A DNA stretch of 64,000 nucleotides, taken from positions 227,211-291,210 of the forward strand of contig CAWGNG010000021.1 in assembly GCA_963823895.1 (NCBI GenBank). Reading direction: 5' to 3'. The notes under the pieces were generated by a model. The model was not told where the DNA came from. It worked only from the letters and a program-made list of their open reading frames with translations, and did no database searches. A program made the translations under genes and the position numbers. This DNA comes from G963675935 sp963823895 (GTDB taxonomy: Bacteria; Planctomycetota; Planctomycetia; Pirellulales; Thermoguttaceae). Below are positions 52,975 to 62,019 of the stretch, in pieces. Every line of letters begins with the position of its first letter. Within the stretch, counting starts at the first letter, position 1.

Positions 52975-55900
52975 TCAACGCCGGCAGGATCTCCCGTGCC
53001 CGCTCTCGCTGGCTAACGACAGTCGCGCCTCGGCCCAGTCCGCAAAATTCTGGGCGATGTGGCCATGCGCATCTTGAGGGACCACAACCAGTTCAAGGCT
53101 CTTGGCTCCCGCAACATCGACATCTACCAGCCTTGCCGGCTCGGCGGGATCGGCATTCCTGACGGGCCCGGAATCCCATCGCTTCTGCCCGTCCACCCAA
53201 ACCTCGAACGCAATTGCGGACCGGTCCATGTAGTTGTTCATAATCGCGCTATCGAGGCCTGCCAATGCCTGGAACCGTCGATACTTTCCGTCGAGGGAGA
53301 CCGATATTCGCGACGGGCAATCGACGCCGAGCCCTCTCCAATAGCGGCGGCTGGCGATTACGATCGGCGTTTTCGCAATGCTCAGGTTTTTCTCACATCT
53401 GCCCGAAGTCTGACGCACGAGCGCGGGATCCATCGCGTCCAGGAACACTCCATCGATGCGGTCGATCGGCCGCGCTGCGATCCTCGTCGCCTTCGCCGCG
53501 ATCGTCTCATCCACTGGCCTGAGCAAGGCGGCCCCGTCGAGCGAGATGATCTCAGGTTGGGGAAGAGCATCGGGAAGGGATTTGTCCTGTTCGGAACCGG
53601 CCTTTTTCCCCCAGACCCAGGCCGACACCACCGGCGCGCCGCCGCGAGTCAGGAGGTTCAGGCTCACGTGGCTCTTGCCCTGGGGCAATGGCGACGTGAG
53701 GAACAGCCAGCGTTCCGGCTTGGGCAATGAAGACGCAGCCCAGCCGGTCTCGGATCCTCCGCTGGAAAGGATGGCCTCTCTCCCGTTGACTTTCAGCCGA
53801 CACATCGGGTCAACGGGGGAATTCTTGTCTTCGACGAGGATAAGTAGATCCGCTGCCGGCGCATCCGACGTGACTGTCGCTTCCAGATTCACGCGGATAC
53901 CCGAGGAGGCGTTTCCGGTGACGCACGTGGAATCAACGCCAAGAGCGCTGGCACGGCCCGCGAACTTCTCAAGGCTCACCTCGTTCTTGGCGACCGCGAT
54001 GTCAATCCGGCGGCGGATCACTTTTGACGCCGAAGGAATCACCGATGGCGGTTGGGCCGCGTCGAACGACAGCACCACGGTCTCGTAGGGCGCTAGCGGA
54101 ACGTTCAGAATGTCACCGGGTTTCAGGTCCGTGCCGTAGACGCGAGCCTCGGGATAGATGCTGACCGCCGAGAGCTTGGTCGCTCCGGAAGCCGCGTGTG
54201 GGTCAATGGCCAACCTGACCGGGTATGTCTGCGGCTCGATCCAGGGGTTCCGCAGCAACACCAGGCCGTGATTATCGTGCCAGTGTGCGTAGCCGTACGG
54301 CTCCCTCGGCATCCTCGCGTCATTCGTCACCCTCGGGCACTTCCCGTCCTGCCAGGAGCGGGGCAATAGCGGTTCCGTGGTCTGCAAGATTTTCACGTTC
54401 TGGCGTGCCCACTTCAACAGCGACGCAAACTGCCGCCAGCGGACATCGTTCATGTAGATGGGATTGATGGCGCAGTGTTGCTCCATGTTCCCCCGCAGCA
54501 TGTCGGTTACGGCGTCGTTCAACAGCGGATCTTTGCTTTGATGGATGATCCCGAAGGATTCCTGCGCCGCGATCGGCGTGCTCAGCCAATAGGCGCCCTG
54601 CAAATTGAAGTAGTCGCGAGCGGACGTGTAGCTCTCCCGGTACACCGGCGACGGGACGCGGCCGTAAGGAGCGTCGTCGCCGTAGCAACCGATCACCGAG
54701 TTGACGTGGAAGCACCACCACGGGCTCGCGTTCCAAGTGAAACACGTGGCCGCGAGCCAACCTTCGGGGGACGCCTTGCGGAGGGCCGCGATAATGTCGA
54801 GCAGACCGTCGCACACGGGTTCCGCCGATAGAATGCCCGGCTCGTGGCCGTGATCGCTTGCCGGGCACTCGAACAGATAGCCGTCGAGGAAGACGTGATT
54901 CGCATTATAGCGACTGACCAGATCCACGATCGCCTTCTTTGTCTCGCTCTGGTAGCGCTTGCCGGCCAGGCAGAGCACTCTCGTTCCGCCGCTGACAAAC
55001 GTCTCGTAGCCCTGTTCTTTTGCCCACTGTGGATCGAGTGCAGGCGGATACCTGCTGCTGGGCGAAAGGAAGATATCGAGGTGTGAGCCGATGCTGCTGC
55101 ACGCCCGATGCAAATCGGTCAGCCCGCGAGGAAATCTCTTCTTGTCAACTTTCCAGATGCTCTTGGGGTCCGTAGTGAAGACCGTCAGGCCGCAGGAGTC
55201 GAAGGTCACGCCGTAGGGCCGGTACAGGTTCTCCCCGAGGCTCCGCATGATATCCTGGATGTCTTGCTGCGACGGCAGCGTCGGCGTGCTCCAATAAGGG
55301 TTGTAAATGAAGTGGTGGCTCTTCTTAGGCGCGGGGCGATGGGCATTGATATATCGCTTGAAACCGTTCTTCTCTCCGCCCACCGCAACGACTCCGTAAA
55401 CCGCCTTGCGAGTCTGGTACCAAGTCCCCGGCTGGATTCGCAAGCCCGGCCGATGGGAAAGAACCAGCCGCTGATTCTCCGCCCGGCACCGCGCGACGGG
55501 GTACTCGATTCCCGCGAAAAAGCCTTCCAAGAAAACGGGCCGACTCTGCACACCGTCTGAGTCGATCGGTTGTTCGGGGAGCAAACGGAGCCCGGCGGCT
55601 TTCGTGTCCAGATCTTCCAATACGATTTGGCTCACGAGTTTAGGGCCCTTGGCGTTGTCGAGGCGGTACGCCGCCCACTTTCGCAGGACCGACTCGCCGG
55701 GCGACCACTCGACGTAAAGCTTGACCTCCAGGCAACTCGAATCCCCCAGGACAACCGGGGCAAAGGGCAACTCTAGTGCCTTGCCCGATTCCATTTCGCC
55801 GATGGGGCCAGTGGGCAGCGTCTCGCCTTCGACTTCTGCGCCGTCAATCGTGAAGCGCGGGCACCTGAGGCTCACCGGCAACCGCCGATCACCCTGTTTC

Positions 55901-56034
55901 AGCAACACGGCCTCCGGCGTGATCTCCACGATAGCGGCATGATCGCCGGCATAGGCCAGGTTGGGAATCAAGATGGCAGGGGATACGCCACATGCCATCA
56001 CCGTGAGAAGCGTACGAATAATACACTCGTTCAT
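52975..56034 (-). CDS. Exported glycoside hydrolase-like protein with C-terminal NPCBM domain
   Basis: 1,019 residues. A signal peptide runs to about residue 30 (I-P-N-L-A-Y-A-G). The central region resembles alpha-galactosidase-type TIM barrels in segments such as Y-R-P-Y-G-V-T-F-D-S and H-V-F-L-D-G-Y-L-F-E-C-P, where an acid may be catalytic. The last 150 residues are an NPCBM-type carbohydrate module: Y-W-R-G-L-G-V-D-C-P-S-R-I, F-Q-A-L-A-G-L-D and V-W-V-D-G-Q-K-R-W-D-S-G-P. It probably binds and cuts extracellular polysaccharide. It starts 41 bases after the radical SAM gene on the same strand. Confidence 0.6.
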   Translation of the reverse strand: MNECIIRTLLTVMACGVSPAILIPNLAYAGDHAAIVEITPEAVLLKQGDRRLPVSLRCPRFTIDGAEVEGETLPTGPIGEMESGKALELPFAPVVLGDSSCLEVKLYVEWSPGESVLRKWAAYRLDNAKGPKLVSQIVLEDLDTKAAGLRLLPEQPIDSDGVQSRPVFLEGFFAGIEYPVARCRAENQRLVLSHRPGLRIQPGTWYQTRKAVYGVVAVGGEKNGFKRYINAHRPAPKKSHHFIYNPYWSTPTLPSQQDIQDIMRSLGENLYRPYGVTFDSCGLTVFTTDPKSIWKVDKKRFPRGLTDLHRACSSIGSHLDIFLSPSSRYPPALDPQWAKEQGYETFVSGGTRVLCLAGKRYQSETKKAIVDLVSRYNANHVFLDGYLFECPASDHGHEPGILSAEPVCDGLLDIIAALRKASPEGWLAATCFTWNASPWWCFHVNSVIGCYGDDAPYGRVPSPVYRESYTSARDYFNLQGAYWLSTPIAAQESFGIIHQSKDPLLNDAVTDMLRGNMEQHCAINPIYMNDVRWRQFASLLKWARQNVKILQTTEPLLPRSWQDGKCPRVTNDARMPREPYGYAHWHDNHGLVLLRNPWIEPQTYPVRLAIDPHAASGATKLSAVSIYPEARVYGTDLKPGDILNVPLAPYETVVLSFDAAQPPSVIPSASKVIRRRIDIAVAKNEVSLEKFAGRASALGVDSTCVTGNASSGIRVNLEATVTSDAPAADLLILVEDKNSPVDPMCRLKVNGREAILSSGGSETGWAASSLPKPERWLFLTSPLPQGKSHVSLNLLTRGGAPVVSAWVWGKKAGSEQDKSLPDALPQPEIISLDGAALLRPVDETIAAKATRIAARPIDRIDGVFLDAMDPALVRQTSGRCEKNLSIAKTPIVIASRRYWRGLGVDCPSRISVSLDGKYRRFQALAGLDSAIMNNYMDRSAIAFEVWVDGQKRWDSGPVRNADPAEPARLVDVDVAGAKSLELVVVPQDAHGHIAQNFADWAEARLSLASESGHGRSCRR

Positions 56035-56075
56035 TGTGGGTTCTTTTCGGCAAGAAGGCCGCGATTGATGGAGCG

Positions 56076-57617
56076 TCAACTCTGTGCAGCCGTCTCGTCG
56101 CCGCGGGCAGGCGCCGCGTCTGCTTCGAGCGCTTGCCGTCCCGACGATTCTGTCCCGGAGGCATGATGATCGGGGGCGACCAACGGTGAAGCACCGTCGC
56201 GCCGGATCTCGCTAAAATCTCCGCTCGCCTCGATCACGGCATCGCGCCACTCCCGCTTGAGCGGAAGAATGGGCGGCATCGGCGCCACGTCGGGCGGCTC
56301 CGTCGGTTCGGCGATCGCGCTTTTGCGATCGGTGGCGGCGCCCCTCTTCATAAAGAGATTGTAGATGGACCACTGGAGCCGGCTACGTTTGCCACGGAGG
56401 GGGAAACGACGCGCCAGGGACGAGAGCGAGTAGAACGTCTCGTAGGCCGCGGCCTGACCGAGACGGAGCTCATCGCCGGACATCTGCGCCGGCCGATAGA
56501 CCACGTTGGCCTGATCGTACTTATCCCAATCGAAGGAGACAATGCGGCCGGCCTTCTTCATCTCGTACCAGGTGAGTGTGCCCGGATAGGGCGTGAGGAC
56601 TGAATAGGCGCAGGCGTCGAAGTCGGCCTCGATATTGAACCGCGCCGTCTGCTGGAACACCGACGGGTCGTCGCTGTCGAAGCCGAACATGAACAGACCG
56701 AATACCATGATGCCGTACGAGTGAACTTTCTTGACAAGCGGAGCGAAGGTTTCCGGCCGGTTCACGTGCTTGTGGACGCTCTCTAACGTGTCGCGCGAGA
56801 TCGATTCGAAGCCGATGCTCAGCATGGTGCAGCCGCTGGCGGCGGCGAGTTCCAGCATCCGGTCATCCTGCGCGAGCTTTGAGGTGACACCCGCCTGCCA
56901 CCTGATTCCACGGCCCTTGAGCGCCCGCATGATTTCCTTCGGGCGCTCCGGCATGGCGAAGAAGTCGGCATCGTTGATCGAGATCGTGCGGCAGCCGCAG
57001 TTCTCGATCTCCCGGATCACGTCCTCCACCGGCCGGTAGCGGACCTTCAGCCCGTTCATCAGCGGCTCGGCGCAGAACGTACAGCCCTGGTGGCAGCCGC
57101 GGGAGGTTTGCACGAACGTGCGGTTCACGTAACGGTTCCGCTTGATCAGGTCATACCGCGGCATCGGCAAACCTTCCATCGGATGCAGCCGGTCTGCTCG
57201 ATAGGCGCCGCGCATCCGGCCTTGTTCGAGGTCTGCCAAGAGCTTATCGAGCACGAGTTCCGCCTCGCCGATGACCACCGCGTCGCAATGTTTGAGCGCC
57301 TCCTGCGGCATGAAGCTCGGGTGGATTCCGCCCATGGCGACTGGCACCCCCCGCGTCCGGAACGCGCCAGCGATCTCATACCCGCGCTTCACATAGCTTG
57401 TCATGGCGGAGATGCCGACTAAGTCCGCCTTCAGGTCGAAGTCGATCGACTCGATATTCTCGTCCGTCAGCACCACGTCGTAGCGGTCGGGCGGAATGCC
57501 GCCGGCGACGGCAAGCAGGCCCGCAAGTGGCGAATAGAGCGCCCGGTTGAGATACAGGGGCCGGGTGGTAAGCGAATCCGTCTTCGGATTGATGAGATGG
57601 ACGACCCGATGGCGCAT
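56076..57617 (-). CDS. B12-binding-domain radical SAM protein
   Basis: 513 residues. The first 150 residues are a Rossmann-like cobalamin-binding domain (Y-D-V-V-L-T-D-E-N, A-D-L-V-G-I-S-A-M-T, V-A-M-G-G-I-H-P-S-F). The radical SAM cluster is S-R-G-C-H-Q-G-C-T-F-C-A-E, followed by I-N-D-A-D-F-F and S-I-G-F-E-S-I. Such enzymes often methylate or rearrange lipids, hopanoids or natural products. The C-terminal 70 residues are a low-complexity tail. AAGGAGT precedes the start. It heads a two-gene unit with the glycosidase-like gene. Confidence 0.85.
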   Translation of the reverse strand: MRHRVVHLINPKTDSLTTRPLYLNRALYSPLAGLLAVAGGIPPDRYDVVLTDENIESIDFDLKADLVGISAMTSYVKRGYEIAGAFRTRGVPVAMGGIHPSFMPQEALKHCDAVVIGEAELVLDKLLADLEQGRMRGAYRADRLHPMEGLPMPRYDLIKRNRYVNRTFVQTSRGCHQGCTFCAEPLMNGLKVRYRPVEDVIREIENCGCRTISINDADFFAMPERPKEIMRALKGRGIRWQAGVTSKLAQDDRMLELAAASGCTMLSIGFESISRDTLESVHKHVNRPETFAPLVKKVHSYGIMVFGLFMFGFDSDDPSVFQQTARFNIEADFDACAYSVLTPYPGTLTWYEMKKAGRIVSFDWDKYDQANVVYRPAQMSGDELRLGQAAAYETFYSLSSLARRFPLRGKRSRLQWSIYNLFMKRGAATDRKSAIAEPTEPPDVAPMPPILPLKREWRDAVIEASGDFSEIRRDGASPLVAPDHHASGTESSGRQALEADAAPARGDETAAQS

Positions 57618-58180
57618 GAGCCTGACTCCTTACCGCGACCTACTGGCTAATGAGGATTCGATGGAACCGATTGGCCACTGCGAAAGCCAAAGGCGCACTC
57701 ATAGGCCACAATACAACGTTTGCGCCCATCAGTGTATCAGGCCGTTGAAACTGCGCAAATAGGAGAACGGCAGCGGCCAGCCCAACCGTGTGAGAAACAA
57801 CTGCTTTGACGCGCCACCCAATCGGCTCTTGTATCCGACAGGGACCGATGTCATGCTCCATCCGCGCGAAGTTGTTTTCCCGCTCATGTTCGCGTCTGAC
57901 GGGAAAAGCAACGATGGACGCACCGTGGGATCGTTTTTTGCGGAGGAGTTGCTTAAAGAGACGCGTGAAACCACGTATGCGGCGCTGCAGATCAAGAACG
58001 CGCCGGCTGGAGCACGGGCGGGCAAGTTCGTCACCGGCGAGACAAACGGAGAAGCGGCCGCGTGCAAGCCACAGGAGAACGAATTACAGCGGCATTCTGG
58101 GACTTCTAACGGGGTTCTGGCGGGTGTATCTCATCTCAAGGCGGGACTGCCTCGCCATTGAATTGAGGGCTCTTCCGGTT
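57618..58180. other. 563-base stretch without a recognised gene
   Basis: Short open frames exist on both strands (for example 57640-57861 minus, with two hydrophobic segments, and 57790-58161 plus), but none shows a recognisable domain or a good ribosome site. Next to a transposase remnant it may be debris of a former mobile element. Confidence 0.35.
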
Positions 58181-58376
58181 TTAGGTGCAGAACCCGAGAA
58201 ATACGGCCTTCAGGCCGCTGACGGTCTGGCGTAGTTCCGCGATGCTCCGGCCCACCGCCTCCGACGCCCGGTTCAGGTCCAGGATCAGGCGGTTCCAAAG
58301 CGTGCCGGACGACTTCACCCCGTAGCAACGCTTGGTAATCACGCGGGCCTTGTTGTTGATGCCCTCAGCGGGGGCG
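58181..58376 (-). pseudogene. Transposase C-terminal remnant (ISL3-like)
   Basis: The minus strand codes E-G-I-N-N-K-A-R-V-I-T-K-R-C-Y-G and then L-W-N-R-L-I-L-D-L-N-R-A-S, as in the C-terminal end of ISL3-type transposases, up to a TAA at 58181-58183. An in-frame stop lies just upstream, so only about 60 codons remain. The family assignment rests on one short motif. Confidence 0.55.
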
Positions 58377-58443
58377 GCTTACCGCCTGCCCCTGGTGGAA
58401 GAATAGCGGGGACGGGTTTCCCCGTCGTCGAGTAAGAGGATTG

Positions 58444-59046
58444 TCACAGGGATTTGTATCCAAGCTTCTTCGCTTGGGCAAAATCCGCTTCTGCTTTGGC
58501 CGTCTTGCCCCCTTCCTTGTAGGCCGCGCCACGGTTGTAGTACGCCTCAGCATACTTCGGATCGAGCCGAACGGCCTCGGTATAGTCGGCAATTTCCTTA
58601 TCGTAGCTGCCCATAATCCCATAGATGATGCCGCGGCGACCGAACCACCCGGCATTTTTTGGGTCGAGCCGGATGGCCTTGGTATAGTCGGCAATCGCCT
58701 TTTCGTTGTCGCCCATAATTACGTGGACACTGCCCCGACCACCGAACGCCTTGGCGTCTTTCGGGTCGAGCCGGATGGCCTCGGTGAAATCGGCAATTGC
58801 CTTGTCGTAGTCGCCCTTTATCTCGTAGGCCACGCCACGGTTGCGGTACGCCTGAGCATCTTTCGGGTTTAGAGTGATGGCCTTGGTGAAGACGGAAATG
58901 GCCGTGTTCAAGTCGCCTTTATCCAGAAATGTGTTGCCTTTCTCAAATGCCTCCGCTGCTGATTTGTATTCCGCAGCCAGCAACGATATGGGGCCAACGA
59001 ACACCAGCAGACAGACCAACCCGCCCCACCATCCGAGCCTATTCAT
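58444..59046 (-). CDS. Exported TPR-repeat protein
   Basis: 200 residues. A signal peptide precedes about residue 25 (I-S-L-L-A-A-E). Then five TPR units follow, with repeated A-I-A-D-F/Y-T-x-A-I-R-L-D-P-K and A-x-x-N/G-R-G. Units two to four are very similar, indicating expansion by duplication. TPRs bind proteins; the partner is unknown. The ATG is preceded by AGGAGG-like sequence on the minus strand (CAGGAGGATTTGCC). Confidence 0.85.
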   Translation of the reverse strand: MNRLGWWGGLVCLLVFVGPISLLAAEYKSAAEAFEKGNTFLDKGDLNTAISVFTKAITLNPKDAQAYRNRGVAYEIKGDYDKAIADFTEAIRLDPKDAKAFGGRGSVHVIMGDNEKAIADYTKAIRLDPKNAGWFGRRGIIYGIMGSYDKEIADYTEAVRLDPKYAEAYYNRGAAYKEGGKTAKAEADFAQAKKLGYKSL

Positions 59047-59594
59047 GGCAAATCCTCCTGAACTTGCCGGGAAGTATACTACGAAAGGCGGTTTTCGTCA
59101 GCACCAGTTTTTCTGTTCGACCAGACGCAGGCATCGCCTCGACTTCTCCTGTCCAGAACGCTCTCACGCCGCCCCAGTACCAAGAATAACATCCCAGAAA
59201 TTCCGTGTGAAATCCTCTGACGCTGGAGTCCCTTGCCGGGGCCGGTGGAGAAACAGCGGGGGGCGGCTTCCTTCGTCAAGGGAGCCCGACTGAAGCCAAG
59301 CAAGTGGAAGACTCGCCTTCCCATTGCCACCCATTGGTTCGGCTGGGAATCCATAAAGGTTGGTCATCTCGTTGGGCGGGCTCTTGGCGAGAAGGCGGGG
59401 GCGGGCTTTTCGTCAAGGGTTGCCGACCGAACTCAAGCAAAGGGAAGGAGAACCGAGTGATGAAACGACCAAGACGAGAGCGGTTAAAACCGAAGACCAC
59501 CCGTAATTGGATACGCTTCGCTTGTTCCAGAAATTGGATATAGAAAGCACAAAAGAAAAACGCCATAACCCCTTGTGGTTTATGGCGTTTCAAG
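59047..59594. repeat. Intergenic region with degraded GC-rich repeats
   Basis: No gene with support. Segments such as AAACAGCGGGGGGCGGCTTC (about 59251-59270) and GGCGGGGGCGGGCTTTTCG (about 59394-59412), and GGGGACGGGTTTCCCCGTCG near 58408-58427, look like fragments of one more dispersed repeat family. This is the boundary between chromosome and island. Confidence 0.4.
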
Positions 59595-59637
59595 TATCCC
59601 CGCCGCGATTCGAACGCGGAACCTTCGGCTCCGGAGG
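59595..59637 (-). tRNA. 3' fragment of a tRNA-Arg(CCG) gene, probable attachment site
   Basis: Read on the minus strand: anticodon loop C-T-C-C-G-G-A (anticodon CCG), 3' anticodon stem GCCGA, variable AGGTT, T stem CCGCG, T loop TTCGAAT, T stem CGCGG, acceptor CGGGGAT. The 5' half is missing: the bases before the loop do not pair with GCCGA. It is thus not a functional tRNA but the copy left at the far end of an element integrated into the 3' end of a tRNA gene. The orientation puts the element to its right. Confidence 0.75.
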
Positions 59638-59888
59638 CATCCGCACAACGCCGAAATCCTTGCGAAACAGCACCTTACGATTTCTAAGAATAGCAAGAAT
59701 TGCTATGAATTACAAGGGTTTAGAACGGATTTAAGACGGCGGACTACATCTTTCTTATCAAGAACAAGTGATTCAAAACTCTCCAATCTTGCTCTTTGCA
59801 AGATAACAAAGTTCCCGTGCAAAACAAGCGGGAACCAGTCAGCCATTTATCGGGGAATCGTGTTGCCCTTTGGAGCAGGAGGGCAATC
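59638..59888. other. Region between att fragment and first island gene
   Basis: AT-richer than the chromosome to the left, with no gene I can support. Directly before 59889 is a strong AGGAGGG site. An integrase gene is not here; it would be expected nearer the other end, beyond the window. Confidence 0.4.
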
Positions 59889-60968
59889 ATGAGCGACCCC
59901 CGCGAACTCGTCATGCTGACTCAAGCTGAGAGGCTTTTGGCCCAGGCGAAGACCATCAACGAAGTCAAAAGCATTTGCGACATGGCCGCGGCAGCCCGAG
60001 TTTATTATCGGCAGATCGAGCTTGCCAGAGACAGTGCCATCCACGCGGCGACGATTGAAGTCACAGCGAAGCGGAAGATGGGGCAACTGCTCAAGACGGC
60101 CAACCTAGCGACAGGGGCCCGCGGAAATCAGCACACGGGCAAAATGAACGGGTCGCAGGACGCGACCGGACCAACTCGTCCCCGTCTCCGCGAGCTAAAT
60201 GTCACTAAGAGCCTGTCGTCACGATCCCAAGCGATCGCCGGCCTGCCGGCCGCGACCTTCGACCGATACGTCAACGAGCGTGTCGAGTCCCGACAGGAGC
60301 CGACGACCGCTGGTCTCCTGCGACTTGCCAGACAACAGGTGGTCAACGATACGGTCCTGCCTGAGTCCCACTCCTCCAACCGCTTCGTCCGCGACCTCCG
60401 CAAACTGATCGCGGAAGGTCGCCGCTTCTCCACGATCTACGCGGATCCGCCTTGGCGATACGACAACCAAGGCACCCGAGCATGCACCGACAACCATTAC
60501 CCGACTTTGTCCGTGGAGCAGATTGCCGCCGAGCCTGTCGTCGAACTCGCTGCCGACAACGCACACCTTCACCTTTGGACCACCAATGCCTTCCTGCCGG
60601 CGGCCTTCTACGTCATCGAGGCATGGGGGTTTGAGTACAAGTCCTGCTTCGTCTGGGTGAAACCCCAATTTGGAATAGGCAATTATTACCGACTCGCACA
60701 CGAGTTCCTCCTGTTAGGCGTTCGCGGAAGTCTTCCCTTCCGCAACCATAGTCAACGAAGTTGGATCGAATTGGAGAGGCGAGGACATAGCTGCAAACCC
60801 GAGGAGATCAGGGCGATCATCGAGCAGGTGAGCCCTGCTCCCTACTTGGAACTCTATGGCCGCACGCTCTTGAAGAACACCGCGTGGACGGTGCATGGCA
60901 ACCAATTGCGTCGGGCCACCAATGGCAGAACCCATGAGGCAGACGCAAAGCGATCATCGTGTCGTTGA
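59889..60968 (+). CDS. MT-A70-family adenine methyltransferase
   Basis: 359 residues. The catalytic motif is Y-A-D-P-P-W (Asp186), the MT-A70 form of D-P-P-W, followed by H-L-H-L-W-T-T-N-A-F-L and F-V-W-V-K-P, the usual order in this family. The first 150 residues are helical and resemble the segment ahead of the domain in phage and island members (A-K-R-K-M-G-Q-L-L). It would methylate N6 of adenine in DNA. No restriction enzyme gene is adjacent, so it may serve protection or regulation of the island. AGGAGGG precedes the ATG. Confidence 0.85.
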   Translation: MSDPRELVMLTQAERLLAQAKTINEVKSICDMAAAARVYYRQIELARDSAIHAATIEVTAKRKMGQLLKTANLATGARGNQHTGKMNGSQDATGPTRPRLRELNVTKSLSSRSQAIAGLPAATFDRYVNERVESRQEPTTAGLLRLARQQVVNDTVLPESHSSNRFVRDLRKLIAEGRRFSTIYADPPWRYDNQGTRACTDNHYPTLSVEQIAAEPVVELAADNAHLHLWTTNAFLPAAFYVIEAWGFEYKSCFVWVKPQFGIGNYYRLAHEFLLLGVRGSLPFRNHSQRSWIELERRGHSCKPEEIRAIIEQVSPAPYLELYGRTLLKNTAWTVHGNQLRRATNGRTHEADAKRSSCR

Positions 60969-61018
60969 TCGCATGTTCCTATTTCACTTCAACCCGTTAC
61001 GAAAAGGAGACTTCCCGA

Positions 61019-61369
61019 ATGACCGACAAGCAACAGACCACCAGCAAACAGGTTCCGATCAAGGTGCTTGTGTTTGGCGAAATCACGGCCTCTGTTTTTG
61101 AGAAGCAGTCGCTTACGGGCTATCGCTTTTACGACTACGAACTTACCCGTACCTGGAAGAGCATGAGCACCAAGAAAGAGGCTCACGGGAGTACTTTCTT
61201 CGAACGCAATCTTGACGACATCGTGACCGCCGCCCGTGCGGCGTCGGCCTGCATCCATGCGATGCTCAATCCGACTCTCCCGGCGGATGCGTCGAATGAG
61301 CCGTTGGAGGACTACGAACTCGAAAGCCGGAAAATGCTCGCCGAGGATGAGCGGGTACGCGGCGAGTAG
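61019..61369 (+). CDS. Small island protein of unknown function
   Basis: 116 residues, with AAAAGGAGA ahead of the ATG. The middle has I-K-V-L-V-F-G-E-I-T-A-S-V-F-E and Y-R-F-Y-D-Y-E-L-T-R-T-W, a short beta-rich pattern, and the C-terminus is acidic. I do not recognise a family. It follows the methyltransferase by 50 bases and may be in the same operon. Confidence 0.6.
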   Translation: MTDKQQTTSKQVPIKVLVFGEITASVFEKQSLTGYRFYDYELTRTWKSMSTKKEAHGSTFFERNLDDIVTAARAASACIHAMLNPTLPADASNEPLEDYELESRKMLAEDERVRGE

Positions 61370-61495
61370 GAGACACTCGCGGTCATTTCCGCATGGCGAT
61401 TCGAGTTCAAAAGCATGTTCGTGTGGTGTAAACGACCTAGCCCCAGTTCCGCCCGCGTTGTACGCCGAGGCCGGAACAGGAAAAAAGTGAAAAAA

Positions 61496-61978
61496 ATGGA
61501 AAACGAACGCCATCTTCAAGAATCGCTCTACGTTCGGAGCCTCAAAAGCTCGTGCCACGAGAAGGCGGGACGCCTACTCGCGGCCGAGCCAGACGACAGG
61601 CCGCGACTGGATTGTGGTGAACGTAACCCGTGTCCAGTGATGATCGCACTCGACCGATGGCGTCGAGTGCGGGGAAGCATCTTGTTTTATGTGTTCGGTT
61701 TTGCCGCATCGGCGATCCTAGCCTATTGGGGAAACGAGGCTTTGCGTATCGTCCTAGCCGTAATGACTTCTGTGATTGTGCTCTTAGCATATTTGCAATT
61801 GAAGCAGTTGGCATTGCTGAAATCAATAGATGACTCATTACGGCACACGCACGAGAAGCCGCTGCTGACCGAATCGTGCCCACCTCCGGCAACGCGAATT
61901 GAACAGTCGAACAATTTGGCTTTGGATCAGTTGCCTCCTCCCCCGGACGATACCACCGCCAGCAACCCGCCCTTTTAA
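61496..61978 (+). CDS. Small membrane protein of unknown function
   Basis: 160 residues. Two adjacent hydrophobic segments (about 63-83, I-L-F-Y-V-F-G-F-A-A-S-A-I-L, and about 87-107, I-V-L-A-V-M-T-S-V-I-V-L-L-A) form a hairpin; the rest is hydrophilic. The C-terminus is proline-rich. No family recognised. Confidence 0.5.
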   Translation: MENERHLQESLYVRSLKSSCHEKAGRLLAAEPDDRPRLDCGERNPCPVMIALDRWRRVRGSILFYVFGFAASAILAYWGNEALRIVLAVMTSVIVLLAYLQLKQLALLKSIDDSLRHTHEKPLLTESCPPPATRIEQSNNLALDQLPPPPDDTTASNPPF

Positions 61979-62019
61979 CAAACCCCTTAAGGAAACTACC
62001 CCAACGAAAGGTCGAACCA

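Noticed and set aside
57640..57861. Possible small membrane protein on the minus strand
   Set aside because: 73 codons with two hydrophobic segments but no convincing ribosome site or homologue; left as unassigned.
59507..59734. Short open frame containing a P-P-R-F-E-R-G-T-F-G-S-G-G peptide
   Set aside because: This peptide is the well-known false translation of a tRNA gene; the DNA is the tRNA-Arg fragment.
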